Assembly: GCA_027295245.1 (NCBI GenBank)
Contig: JAPULF010000484.1
Location: forward strand, 1-12,473
Length of the DNA: 12,473 nt
Direction of reading: 5' to 3'
From: Planctomycetota bacterium
Lineage (GTDB): Bacteria; Planctomycetota; Phycisphaerae; UBA1845; UTPLA1
Each line of letters begins with the position of its first letter. Within the stretch, counting starts at the first letter, position 1. The notes beneath the pieces were generated by a model. The model was not told where the DNA came from and did no database searches. It was given only the letters and a program-made list of their open reading frames with translations. The position numbers and the translations under genes were made by a program. Positions 1-6,884 of this stretch are shown here, piece after piece.

Positions 1-650
1 CCGTCGCCGATGCCGTCCTCGACATCGTGGAGGGTATAGGCCATCACATCGGCCAGGTTGGCGACCTGCCCCTCCAACGGAGCGCCCGGTCCGACTTCGA
101 GGAGCGGCCCGATCAAGGGATTGGACCGCCCGTCCGGATTCGGGCGATCGTATCTCGTGCGATGCTTCACGAGAGATTCGCGCAATTCAAAGGAGAGGTT
201 CAGGCCTCGAAAGGCGGGATAGGGGTGCTCGAGATAATCCACCACCCGCAGGGACTGCACGTTGTGCTCGAAGCCGCCGTGCTCGCGCATCAACAGATCG
301 AGGGCGGCCTCCCCGGCATGGCCGAACGGAGAATGACCCAGGTCGTGCGCCAGGGCGACGGCCCCGGCAAGGGCCTCGTTCAGGCGCAGCGAACGGGCCA
401 GGGACCGGGCCTGGAACTCGACTTCGAGGGTGTGCGTCAAGCGCGTTCGAAAGTGGTCGGACACGCCGCTTACAAATACTTGTGTCTTTTTAAGAAGCCG
501 CCTGAATGCGGTGCAACTGAGGGTGCGATACCGGTCGAATTCGAACGGCCGGTCGATCCGTTCCGGCTCGGGATGAACGCGGCCGCGGGACTCGGCGTCG
601 CGGACTGCGTAGCGGGCCGGATCGGCGGACTCGGTCGATTCCGGCGTCAT
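1..650 (-). CDS. dgt: dGTPase-like HD-domain phosphohydrolase (C-terminus off window)
   Basis: Minus-strand frame open from ATG at 650 to the left edge: 216 full codons of N-terminal sequence, no stop reached. Family knowledge: dGTP triphosphohydrolases cleave dNTPs to deoxynucleoside and triphosphate in the cytoplasm. Seen: an N-terminal segment containing FEFDRYRTLSCTAFRRL, the first metal His in TRLTHTLEVE (His73), the HD pair in ALAHDLGHSPFGHAGE (His102-Asp103), then ANLADVMAYTLHDVED (Asp201 and His208-Asp209) as the later HD-superfamily element. This order and spacing match dGTPase-like proteins; the usual form of the last motif is nearer ADEIAYNTHD, so it is slightly divergent here. The start overlaps the stop of the HIT gene by 4 bp (ATGA), implying translational coupling; no strong Shine-Dalgarno is seen. 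Whether dGTP is the true substrate cannot be told. Confidence 0.9.
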   Translation of the reverse strand, partial: MTPESTESADPARYAVRDAESRGRVHPEPERIDRPFEFDRYRTLSCTAFRRLLKKTQVFVSGVSDHFRTRLTHTLEVEFQARSLARSLRLNEALAGAVALAHDLGHSPFGHAGEAALDLLMREHGGFEHNVQSLRVVDYLEHPYPAFRGLNLSFELRESLVKHRTRYDRPNPDGRSNPLIGPLLEVGPGAPLEGQVANLADVMAYTLHDVEDGIGD

Positions 651-1186
651 GGGCCGGTCTCGCCGTCGGGCGCGGGAGATCCGAAATCGGACGAGGCCCG
701 GCGCAGACGATCGTACAGCGCGTCCAGTGCCTGCGGTATCATGCGCACGTCCCCCAGTACCGCCATGAAGTTGGTGTCCCCGTTCCAGCGGGGAACGATA
801 TGGATGTGCAGGTGCCCGGGCAGACCGGCCCCGGCGCAGCGCCCGAAATTCAGGCCGATGTTGAATCCCTGCGGTTCCAGCACCTTGGCCAGCAGGCGCT
901 TTGCGTCCCGAGTCAGAAACCATATTCGGCGCAGCTCGTCGTCGTTCAATTCGTCCAGCTCGGCCAGGTGCCGTGCCGGCGCGATCAACAAGTGTCCGTT
1001 GGTATAGGGAAAGCGATTCATCATGACGAGCGAATCGTCCGCACGCCACACGACGCGGTTTTGGACGTCGCTTGAAGGATCATCGCGGTAGTCGCAGATA
1101 AAACAGCCGGGGCCGTTTCGACCGGCTAGCGATTCGATGAACTCCATGCGCCACGGAGACCACAGGTTTTGGCGGAATTCGTCCAT
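647..1186 (-). CDS. HIT-family nucleotide hydrolase/phosphorylase
   Basis: A 179-residue histidine-triad protein. The N-terminus carries the LWSPWRMEFI segment typical of the bacterial and actinobacterial Ap4A-phosphorylase-like branch, then a CFIC pair (Cys28, Cys31), the NGHLLIAPARH strand/loop region, and the signature HLHIHIVPRW with His125, His127 and His129; GDTNFM follows as in that branch. HIT proteins bind nucleotides and cut dinucleoside polyphosphates or nucleoside phosphoramidates through a nucleotidyl-His intermediate. The likely role is cytoplasmic clearance of Ap4A-type nucleotides; the exact substrate is inference. The stop overlaps the dGTPase start (ATGA), so the two form a small nucleotide-hygiene pair. 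A 52-bp gap separates it from the stop of the upstream gene, so it may be read from the promoter at 3112-3138. I see no convincing Shine-Dalgarno before this ATG. Confidence 0.93.
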   Translation of the reverse strand: MDEFRQNLWSPWRMEFIESLAGRNGPGCFICDYRDDPSSDVQNRVVWRADDSLVMMNRFPYTNGHLLIAPARHLAELDELNDDELRRIWFLTRDAKRLLAKVLEPQGFNIGLNFGRCAGAGLPGHLHIHIVPRWNGDTNFMAVLGDVRMIPQALDALYDRLRRASSDFGSPAPDGETGP

Positions 1187-1238
1187 AGTCGCTGCGCAAT
1201 CGTCAGCCGGCGTCCCAAACTGATCACCCCGCGGGATT

Positions 1239-3002
1239 TTACGGCCGGTTTCGTTTTTGTTCCAGAAGGGCCTTGGGGGGGTCCAGGCCGGCCCGTTCCC
1301 ACGCGTCGATCTCGGCGTTCAGCCGATCCAGTATATCCATCGAATCGCGCCGTTCGCCTGCGCCCGACTCGCACGAAACGAGTTCCGCAATCGCCCGCAC
1401 CAGGGTGGCGATACGGGGGCCGCTACGTCTGGTCACGACGTCGATCTTGTCCGGGAAGACCGCGACGTATCGGCCGTATTCGATGAACGCCTTGCAGGGG
1501 TCGCTCGGAGATTCGGCGTCGGCTTCGATATGAGACAACCATTTCCGTGCGCCGTCCTGCAGGCTCAGTTCGGTTGCCTTGACTTTGTCGGTGGTGGTAC
1601 GCGTCGTCCGGCCGGTCTCCAGGTCTACGAAACGAACGGTTTTTCCGAGGGTGGAATACTCCAGTCCAAAGACGGTTTTGCCGCCCATTCTGATTCTCCA
1701 TACCTTTCGTTTCTTCGGTTCGAGTTTGACGGACGTGCATCGGCGTGCGAGTGCATCACAGTAGTTCCGCATGGCCGGCGTATCATGTGGAACCGCCCGG
1801 CACGCGAGCCAGCGCAGCGCATCCGTCGAAACCAGCCGCGCGACCCACAGGGCCTCGGGGGCGGCGCGAACGAGACGGACCTGATGCTCCTTGGCCCGGT
1901 ATCTCGCCAGGGTCATGATCGTCTCGCGCGGCACGTAATCGGGCGCCTGTAGCCGCAAACGAATCCGCTTGTTGGCCGGCAGTTGCCAAATCGTTCGAGA
2001 CGTGTCCCCGACCCGCGCGCCCTCGAAAAACACCTCGGCGACGACGCCACCCGTTCGGAGGGTGATTCCGCTGCCCATTGATTCCCTCAACTTGTTTGAC
2101 CAGTCTTTCACCTCGCTATCGGTGCGATAGAGAAATAAGGCGTCTTCGACGAGTTTGCGGGCGGCCTCGAAGTCCTTTTTCGCCGCCGCCTGTTTGGACG
2201 TATCTACCAGATCGCTCGCCTCACCCGAATTAATCCCGTTGTGCCGATCATTGTAAGAACGCTTGTGGCTCTCTGTTTCATCGAGAATCTGTATTTCGCG
2301 AAGCTTCGACCTCGCCTCCTCCCACTTCCGGTTCGCAATGTGCTCGTCCACTTCCTGGTATATTCTCTTGAATCTCTCGTTGAGTGCGGCGCGGAACATG
2401 CTGCGTAAGTTGTCGATGTCGGCCGCATGTCCAGGATCGCCTTCGGCATCCTTCAGCAGGCTCTGGGCGCCGACAAAATCGCGGGACTCGATTGCCTTTA
2501 GAATTCTGGCGCGAGTCTCGTCTTCGAGCGTTCGCTGCTCGGAACCGGACGGCAGCTCGGAGCCGCTCACAATCTCCTCGATTGCGGTGCTTTCCGAATC
2601 CGGCACGGAGGTGATTTGCTTGCCCGACCAGAGCATCGGGAAGATGACCTTTGTGCCGAGGACGATGAGTCCCGCCAACACAACCACGGTCGCAACCAGT
2701 TTCAGAACGGGACTCGCGGCCGAGGTCACCGCGGCGGCGCCGTCCGCGATGCGGTCGCCGGTGGCCACGCCGCCGCGCCGCGCAGCGCGTCGGGCCGATC
2801 GCTTTTCGGCCGGCGTCTCGGGGGCGTCCGGAATGGCATTCAGATCGGTCGGCGTGTCGTCGAGGGCCGGCTCTCGATCGGCCTCGGGTATTCGCAGCCC
2901 GGCACCGCACGCCGGACACTGAATGTGCTCCCCCCTGAGAGACGCCGCCACGCGCACGAGATGCCCGCACTCCTGATTCGGGCAGCGGACGGCGATCGAC
3001 AT
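1239..3002 (-). CDS. Zinc-ribbon, single-TM, PEGA-domain protein
   Basis: 587 residues from ATG at 3002, chosen over an in-frame ATG at 3074 because AGGAG lies 9 nt upstream and the zinc ribbon begins at once. Seen in order: a zinc ribbon with Cys7, Cys12, Cys29, Cys32 (CPNQECGH ... CPACGAG); an acidic/proline then Arg-rich linker (41-77); one hydrophobic helix at about 97-123; a charged, mostly helical region (150-305) with TPR-like stretches such as NRKWEEARSKLREI and KKDFEAARKLVEDAL; a PEGA-like beta domain at about 312-377 (VVAEVFFEGARVGDTSRT ... RIRLRLQAPDYVP). The remaining 210 residues are unrecognised, with a beta-rich stretch (VWRIRMGGKTVFGLEYSTL). Predicted topology: ribbon in the cytoplasm, PEGA outside. 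PEGA domains occur in surface and envelope proteins; function unknown. Confidence 0.9.
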   Translation of the reverse strand: MSIAVRCPNQECGHLVRVAASLRGEHIQCPACGAGLRIPEADREPALDDTPTDLNAIPDAPETPAEKRSARRAARRGGVATGDRIADGAAAVTSAASPVLKLVATVVVLAGLIVLGTKVIFPMLWSGKQITSVPDSESTAIEEIVSGSELPSGSEQRTLEDETRARILKAIESRDFVGAQSLLKDAEGDPGHAADIDNLRSMFRAALNERFKRIYQEVDEHIANRKWEEARSKLREIQILDETESHKRSYNDRHNGINSGEASDLVDTSKQAAAKKDFEAARKLVEDALFLYRTDSEVKDWSNKLRESMGSGITLRTGGVVAEVFFEGARVGDTSRTIWQLPANKRIRLRLQAPDYVPRETIMTLARYRAKEHQVRLVRAAPEALWVARLVSTDALRWLACRAVPHDTPAMRNYCDALARRCTSVKLEPKKRKVWRIRMGGKTVFGLEYSTLGKTVRFVDLETGRTTRTTTDKVKATELSLQDGARKWLSHIEADAESPSDPCKAFIEYGRYVAVFPDKIDVVTRRSGPRIATLVRAIAELVSCESGAGERRDSMDILDRLNAEIDAWERAGLDPPKALLEQKRNRP

Positions 3003-3111
3003 GGCAGGGCACTCCTGGCTGGGCACGCAACTCTCGGGTCGCCGATCGCGGACGTTTCCAACAAACACGCCCATACCGCGAACGGCCGAACCGAGTAATG
3101 CCAGTATAGAG

Positions 3112-3138
3112 ATTATATTAACGACGGGTGTCGGTCAA
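3112..3138 (-). promoter_or_regulatory. Sigma70-like promoter for the zinc-ribbon/PEGA gene
   Basis: On the minus strand TTGACC (3138-3133) is followed after 15 bp by a perfect TATAAT (3117-3112). The region is unusually AT-rich for the window. The 15-bp spacer is short; an overlapping TAATCT gives a 17-bp spacer. The start would fall near 3105, giving a leader of about 100 nt before the ATG at 3002. Confidence 0.55.
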
Positions 3139-3201
3139 TCGATTCGAGGTCGTTCTTGACCATCGCCTGTTTTCCGCGCAACTTTCACGAGAGTCGTCTT
3201 C

Positions 3202-3220
3202 CGCCGGTTAGAAACCGGCG
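3202..3220 (-). terminator. Stem-loop after the 3243-3995 lipoprotein gene
   Basis: CGCCGGTT (3202-3209), a 3-nt loop and AACCGGCG (3213-3220) form a perfect 8-bp stem starting 23 nt beyond the stop at 3243. There is no T-run on either side, so it is not a canonical intrinsic terminator. It could be a U-less terminator or a 3'-end stabilising hairpin for the amidohydrolase-lipoprotein message. The rest of 3003-3242 holds only the promoter at 3112-3138. Confidence 0.4.
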
Positions 3221-3242
3221 CCACAATGCCCTCAAGACAGTT

Positions 3243-3995
3243 TCACGGCCCGAGGTTGGATCCGGCAACCGGCTCGGAATTCACGGAGGTGATCGGCGGG
3301 CCGAGGATGCGTCGCATTCGACGGTAGACCGAGACGACTTGCCGCTTGTCCAACCGGGCGCGGAAATCACCGCTGAAGTGGCACGGCCCGAAGTAGTCGT
3401 CCGGTTGTCCGGCGGACCGAGTTGGATTGAGGGTCGACGACTCTACGCTGCCGGAGATGGACGTCCCGTCGCGCGACATCGAAAAATAGACAAATCCTCC
3501 TCCCTCATAGCTGATCACATGGTCCCCGCGCAACAGACAGTAGGAGATGACCGCATTGGTTTGTGTACGTTCTACGAACGTCTTTCCGGGTCTCGGGCGC
3601 CACAAGACCGTAATCGAGACGAACTGTCTCAGTTCGACGGCCTCCTCGCCGAGAGCCTCCTGGCCGACGGCCTCCTCGCCGGCGGCCTCGTAGGGTGCGG
3701 GGGAATCCTCCGCATCCGGCAACGACGCCGCGTGGTCCGCCGGCAAGGATTCGTCATGCCGTTCGAAAACGATTTCGCAACGATTGCCGGCATCGAAGGC
3801 AAACGCCCCCTCAGGAAAAACCTGGGCGTATCGTTCTTCGAGTCGCGGGTTCTTGAATGCGACCACATGAAAACGCGACTCGCGCGACGCGCAACCGAGC
3901 AAACACGCCGGCAACAGCACGCCGCAGAGCGATAGGACGCGTGCGAGGCGGCGTTGGCGAAACGGTCCCGGGCCGATCGGTTGTTCAGGTTTCAT
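3243..3995 (-). CDS. Predicted lipoprotein with acidic pentapeptide repeats
   Basis: 250 residues. A basic N-region (RQRRLAR) and a hydrophobic stretch end in the lipobox LLGC with Cys35 as the lipidated residue, so the protein is probably anchored in an envelope membrane. I do not recognise the mature part. It has an acidic low-complexity segment of four pentapeptides at residues 102-121 (YEAAG, EEAVG, QEALG, EEAVE), encoded by a 15-bp tandem repeat. After it comes a predicted beta-rich domain with VSITVLWRPRPGKTFVERTQT and a YEGGGFVYFSMSRDGTSISG strand pair. The start overlaps the end of the amidohydrolase gene by 11 bp, which suggests one message and coupled translation, though a functional link between hydrolase and lipoprotein is not evident. 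The long N-region before the hydrophobic core may mean the true start is a few codons further in; no better ATG is seen. Confidence 0.85.
   Translation of the reverse strand: MKPEQPIGPGPFRQRRLARVLSLCGVLLPACLLGCASRESRFHVVAFKNPRLEERYAQVFPEGAFAFDAGNRCEIVFERHDESLPADHAASLPDAEDSPAPYEAAGEEAVGQEALGEEAVELRQFVSITVLWRPRPGKTFVERTQTNAVISYCLLRGDHVISYEGGGFVYFSMSRDGTSISGSVESSTLNPTRSAGQPDDYFGPCHFSGDFRARLDKRQVVSVYRRMRRILGPPITSVNSEPVAGSNLGP
3635..3694. repeat. 15-bp tandem repeat inside the lipoprotein gene
   Basis: Four 15-nt units start at 3635, 3650, 3665 and 3680. Units 1 and 3 are identical (CGACGGCCTCCTCGC); unit 2 differs at three positions, and unit 4 is diverged in its second half. The unit is a multiple of three, so copy changes keep the frame and only alter the length of the Glu/Ala-rich segment. 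Confidence 0.75.
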
Positions 3996-4905
3996 TTGTT
4001 TCGAGCAGGGCCACGTCTTTTTCGGCGGTGGTCGATACCGAGGATTCGATTCCCAGAAGGCCCAAGGCGTCTCGCTCGACGATAGCCGCGAGGAATTGCC
4101 GCGGGATCGTGGGGAGGTTCGTTCCGGTTGCCAGTTGATTCAGCCGGAAGAGGGCCTCGATCGCGGTTGCAGCCGAGCCATAGGGAAAGTCGCTTCCGAA
4201 CAGAAGCTTGTCCATGACGCCGTATTGATAGGCGGACAACAGCGCATTGAACGCTTGCCACGGCCGATGCAAGAGCCCGCTGATGTCGGCGTAGATATTC
4301 GAGTGCCTCCCAAGCAGCACAATGCACTCGTCGATCCAAGGATATCCCATGTGGGCGACGACCATCTTGAGTGCGGGAATATCCCTGGCGATCTCGTCGA
4401 GAAGGACCGGGGGGGCGAAGGACATCTTGCTGGCGGTGGTGAAATGCACGCCCTGGTCCAACAGCAACGGCATCTGGAGCTTGGCGGCCTCGGCGAAGAC
4501 CTGCATGGCGCGGCTGTCGGCGGGGTGAAAATCCTGGGCCGCGGGAGAAACCGTGATACCCTCGATGCCGACCTCGGCGTGTGCCTGCATCAAGTCGTCG
4601 AGGGCTTCCTGAAGGTCGGTCGGATCGATGCCCGCGAAGCCGATCAACCTGTCCGGATTGGCACGAACGGACTTGACGATCAGTTCGGCGGGGATTTCGG
4701 TGCCGAGAAACCGGCTCTTGAACCCCAGGACAAAGCTCCGGTCGACCGGCTTTCCGGCGATCAAGTGTTGCTCGACCGACGCATCCGCCCTGGCTTCACG
4801 TCCGTTGCCGCCGTCTTTTGGGTCCGCCGCAATAACGGATTCCAGACGGTCAAGGCCCAGCGGTGCGTCCCGCTCCCAGATGTGGGTGTGGCAATCTACG
4901 ATCAC
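3985..4905 (-). CDS. Amidohydrolase-2 family metal-dependent hydrolase
   Basis: 306 residues from a GTG start at 4905, with AGGGG 10 nt upstream. The protein begins directly with the first beta strand and metal motif IVDCHTHIW (His6, His8), as is usual in this family. Later landmarks are the strand KMVVAHMGYPW with its metal-binding His and LLFGSDFPYGS with the catalytic/metal Asp near the C-terminus; an internal GIEGITVSPAAQDFHPADSR matches the family's conserved middle region. This is a TIM-barrel hydrolase of the aminocarboxymuconate-decarboxylase/amidohydrolase-2 type (PF04909-like), acting in the cytoplasm on an unknown substrate; both hydrolases and decarboxylases occur in the family. 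There is no signal peptide. The last 20 or so residues after LLGIES are a charged, probably disordered tail. It is followed by an overlapping lipoprotein gene and has its own promoter candidate at 5026-5053. Confidence 0.92.
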   Translation of the reverse strand: MIVDCHTHIWERDAPLGLDRLESVIAADPKDGGNGREARADASVEQHLIAGKPVDRSFVLGFKSRFLGTEIPAELIVKSVRANPDRLIGFAGIDPTDLQEALDDLMQAHAEVGIEGITVSPAAQDFHPADSRAMQVFAEAAKLQMPLLLDQGVHFTTASKMSFAPPVLLDEIARDIPALKMVVAHMGYPWIDECIVLLGRHSNIYADISGLLHRPWQAFNALLSAYQYGVMDKLLFGSDFPYGSAATAIEALFRLNQLATGTNLPTIPRQFLAAIVERDALGLLGIESSVSTTAEKDVALLETNET

Positions 4906-4955
4906 GTGCCAATATCCCCTGGCGGACTGAAAATCAACAGGGCGCAGCTTAAGGC

Positions 4956-4987
4956 GGCCGGCTCAAGGTGGTCAAGCCACGCCGGCC
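4956..4987 (-). other. Compound stem-loop in the amidohydrolase leader
   Basis: Outer arms GGCCGGC (4956-4962) and GCCGGCC (4981-4987) enclose an inner hairpin GTGG/CCAC (4968-4971, 4977-4980). The pentamer TCAAG occurs twice, as the left bulge (4963-4967) and as the inner loop (4972-4976). It lies 50-80 nt before the amidohydrolase start and could affect its leader RNA. It matches no riboswitch I know. Confidence 0.4.
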
Positions 4988-5025
4988 GGCCTCGAAAAAA
5001 CCGGCGGTGGGCGGCCCAAATCGGG

Positions 5026-5053
5026 ATTATCCGCCCCCGTCGGTTGGTGTCGA
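5026..5053 (-). promoter_or_regulatory. Promoter candidate for the amidohydrolase-lipoprotein unit
   Basis: Minus strand TCGACA (5053-5048), 16-bp spacer, GATAAT (5031-5026): each hexamer is one base off consensus. The start near 5018 gives a leader of about 110 nt that contains the compound stem-loop. For the divergent + gene only a lone TACAAT (5056-5061) without a good -35 is seen. The two candidates abut, so the 208-bp region 4906-5113 may be shared control DNA. Confidence 0.45.
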
Positions 5054-5113
5054 GTTACAATAGTAGAGTCGCCGTTGACTCGAACCAAGATGCGAATCGG
5101 AGGCTAGATCATC

Positions 5114-6199
5114 ATGGCCGGCAAAGACCTGTCGAATCGAGGCTGGATCGTCGCATGGGCGGCGATCGCCGTCGCATCCCTCGGCACCGTCGCGGACGCG
5201 GGCGGGTATCATCGAGGGAATCGCTGCTCATCGGGATTTCGCGGCTCGCGCGGGATCGGGCACGCCGGCTTCGGGCACGCCGGCTTCGGGGTCGGTCACC
5301 ATTCCGGCGTGAGATCAGGGGGGTTCGTGCGCGGCGGTTTCGGGCACGGCGGGGTCCGTTTGTCCGGCTCGTTCATTCGGGGCGGGAGCCGGGTTTCCGG
5401 CGGGGTCCGTTTCGGTTCGAGTTATGGTTATGGCGGGAGCTGTTATGACGCCTCGCGCGTCTATCGCACGCACGTGTTCCCCAAATCGTATCGTTTCGGG
5501 TCTTTCCGCGATTACGGTTACGCGCCGTCGTATGGGTATTCCGTGACATTGCCGTCTTCGTACTACATCGATTACTACGGCACGGACGCCCCGGCCTGGC
5601 GTGTATCCGATGTGGCCGTCGAGCCCCGGGATAACGACGCGATTACCGAAGAAGACGATCGCGCTCCGCCCGCGAGATCGCGATCGACAAACCCGGCCGA
5701 CATCGAGCGGGCCATGCAGGCGGGAATTGCCCTGGGTCGCGGCGACAAGTCGTTCCAGCGAGGCGACTACGACGACGCCCGCGAGGAGTACGTGCGGGCG
5801 CTCGTATTGGCCGACGGCGATCCGCGTGGCCAGATCGCGTTGGGACTTGCCGAGTTCGCTCGCGGAAAGTTTGCCGACGCCGCACGGGCCGTCCGGGTCG
5901 GCGTCAGTCGGGCACCGCACCTGGCGGAGTCGTCTTTCGATTTGTCGGATGCCTACGGCGTGACAGAAGACCTGACGGCTCACCAGACGGCCCTGTCGGA
6001 GCATCTCGTCCGCCATCCCGACGATGCGGATGCACTGTTCCTCTCAGGGTTCGTCAAGTTCTTTTCCGGTGATCGCGCCGGCGGCGCGGAAGCGCTGGAG
6101 CAATCTCGCGCGATGTCGGCCCCGGAATCGCATCCCACCGACGGAGACGGGTTTATCGAAAAGGCCGCGACCGTCGCTCGAAAATCCACACCGTCATGA
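5114..6199 (+). CDS. Secreted Gly/His/Arg-rich protein with C-terminal TPR
   Basis: 361 residues, the only + strand gene. GGAGG lies 10 nt before the ATG. Seen: a signal peptide (hydrophobic core WIVAWAAIAVASLG, likely cleavage after VADA at residue 29); a low-complexity Gly/His/Ser/Arg region at 30-110 with HAGFGHAGFG and many GG-F/V steps; a Tyr-rich segment at 110-160 (FRDYGYAPSYGYSV, SSYYIDYYG); an acidic linker at 170-190; then helical TPR-like repeats from about 203 to 345 (FQRGDYDDAREEYVRALVLAD, FARGKFADAARAVRVGVSRAP, HPDDADALFLSGFVKFFSGD). The plan fits exported scaffold proteins common in planctomycetes: the TPR part probably binds protein partners outside the membrane and the Gly/Arg/His part may bind polymer or metal (inference). 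It is convergent with the Rieske gene, 19 bp apart. Confidence 0.9.
   Translation: MAGKDLSNRGWIVAWAAIAVASLGTVADAGGYHRGNRCSSGFRGSRGIGHAGFGHAGFGVGHHSGVRSGGFVRGGFGHGGVRLSGSFIRGGSRVSGGVRFGSSYGYGGSCYDASRVYRTHVFPKSYRFGSFRDYGYAPSYGYSVTLPSSYYIDYYGTDAPAWRVSDVAVEPRDNDAITEEDDRAPPARSRSTNPADIERAMQAGIALGRGDKSFQRGDYDDAREEYVRALVLADGDPRGQIALGLAEFARGKFADAARAVRVGVSRAPHLAESSFDLSDAYGVTEDLTAHQTALSEHLVRHPDDADALFLSGFVKFFSGDRAGGAEALEQSRAMSAPESHPTDGDGFIEKAATVARKSTPS
5261..5290. repeat. Perfect 15-bp tandem duplication (HAGFG x2)
   Basis: CACGCCGGCTTCGGG occurs twice back to back (5261-5275, 5276-5290) and encodes HAGFG-HAGFG in the Gly/His-rich part of the TPR protein. The exact identity suggests a recent in-frame duplication. 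Confidence 0.85.
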
Positions 6200-6205
6200 A
6201 CCCGT

Positions 6206-6243
6206 CAACTGGGCGCGGTCAACCGGGCGCGGCCAACCGGGCG
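6206..6243. repeat. 14-bp tandem repeat between convergent genes, forming the Rieske stop
   Basis: Units CAACTGGGCGCGGT (6206-6219), CAACCGGGCGCGGC (6220-6233) and a partial CAACCGGGCG (6234-6243). It begins 6 bp after the TPR stop and runs into the Rieske gene. Because 14 is not a multiple of three, one unit is read as Arg-Leu-Ala and the next supplies the TGA. A change in copy number would alter the last Rieske residues. Confidence 0.75.
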
Positions 6244-6548
6244 TATAAATATCCGTCTTCGATACGACAGTCGTAACGGTGAAGCTTGACGCTCGCCGAA
6301 GTGGTACACTCCCCCGAATCCAGATTGAACGACCATTGATGCCAGGGACAGGTTACGACGCCGCCCTCGACGGTTCCCGCGGCGAGGTTTCCGCCCGCGT
6401 GGGGACAACTGTTCTTCACAACGAAAAACCGATCGGGATCCATCAGGTGAATGACGGCGAGTTCGAATCCGTCGACTTCCAGATACCGGGGGCATTCCGG
6501 GCGACAGTCACGGACGGCGAGGAGCTTCACCCATGGCTCGGAGGGCAT
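6219..6548 (-). CDS. Rieske-type [2Fe-2S] ferredoxin
   Basis: 109 residues with both halves of the Rieske cluster site: Cys48-Pro-His50 in NSCPHAGGNL and Cys67-Pro-Trp-His70 in TCPWHQWSFNLDSGE. The length and the lack of signal peptide or TM segment fit a soluble, cytoplasmic ferredoxin of the NirD/bacterial Rieske type, which passes electrons to a partner oxygenase or reductase. No such partner lies nearby, so the pathway is unknown. The first 30 residues (WVKLLAVRDC ... RYLEVDGFELAVIHL) match the usual N-terminal strands. The C-terminus falls in a 14-bp tandem repeat. A 35-bp gap separates it from the upstream 69-residue lipoprotein gene, and no Shine-Dalgarno is evident, so it may depend on translation of that gene. 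Confidence 0.92.
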   Translation of the reverse strand: MPSEPWVKLLAVRDCRPECPRYLEVDGFELAVIHLMDPDRFFVVKNSCPHAGGNLAAGTVEGGVVTCPWHQWSFNLDSGECTTSASVKLHRYDCRIEDGYLYARLAAPG

Positions 6549-6583
6549 GGAGCAATCCGGTAGGAGAGCGGGCGAGTGGCGGA

Positions 6584-6793
6584 CTAGTCGATGACCCAGC
6601 GCGAGGTTCTCAGGGGGCGATCGATCTGCCAGAACAGGGCAAGATCGTCCACCATCATGCGGGCGTCATAGTCGACGACTCGGTTGAAAGCCCGCTTGTT
6701 GTCGGCTTGGGTCGTGCCGACGCCGCAGCCCAGAATCGGACCGACCAGGACAATGACTAGCAGCAACAGAACCATCTTCTTGGCGAGCGTCAT
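6584..6793 (-). CDS. Small predicted lipoprotein (69 aa)
   Basis: A short gene with AAGGA 10 nt before the ATG. Lys5-Lys6 and a strongly hydrophobic stretch (MVLLLLVIVLVGPI) end in the lipobox ILGC, with Cys23 as lipid anchor. The mature peptide is about 47 residues, mostly helical and charged (NKRAFNRVVDYDARMMVDDLALFW), and ends in DRPLRTSRWVID. Short lipoproteins with a conserved Arg-Pro-x-Arg-x-Ser-x-Trp-like tail are familiar in planctomycete genomes from memory, but I know no function. It lies 91 bp downstream of the second YkgJ-like gene and 35 bp upstream of the Rieske gene. I see no convincing promoter in 6794-6884. Confidence 0.82.
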   Translation of the reverse strand: MTLAKKMVLLLLVIVLVGPILGCGVGTTQADNKRAFNRVVDYDARMMVDDLALFWQIDRPLRTSRWVID

Positions 6794-6884
6794 GGTATAT
6801 GAATCCTTCGGTGTCGGTCTATCCGACGGTCGGGTGGGTGGTTGCGGCCCGCAGATTCAGGTCACGTCTTATCATTGGATGCTA

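Noticed and set aside
27..1007. Long + strand open frame opposite the dGTPase-like and HIT genes
   Set aside because: The antisense frame has clear family motifs (HD, HxHxH); this one is Arg/Pro/Gly-rich without domains, a GC-rich shadow.
3003..3074. Upstream ATG at 3074 for the zinc-ribbon protein
   Set aside because: No ribosome site there, while AGGAG is well placed for the ATG at 3002 and the domain starts at once.
3156..3935. 259-codon + strand open frame
   Set aside because: Antisense to the lipoprotein at 3243-3995, which has a lipobox and overlap coupling.
4096..5448. 450-codon + strand open frame
   Set aside because: Lies opposite the amidohydrolase and then out of frame in the TPR gene; both of those have real motifs and start sites.
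6794..6884. Possible promoter for the 69-residue lipoprotein gene
   Set aside because: Several TTG and GATAA-like words occur but none with acceptable spacing.
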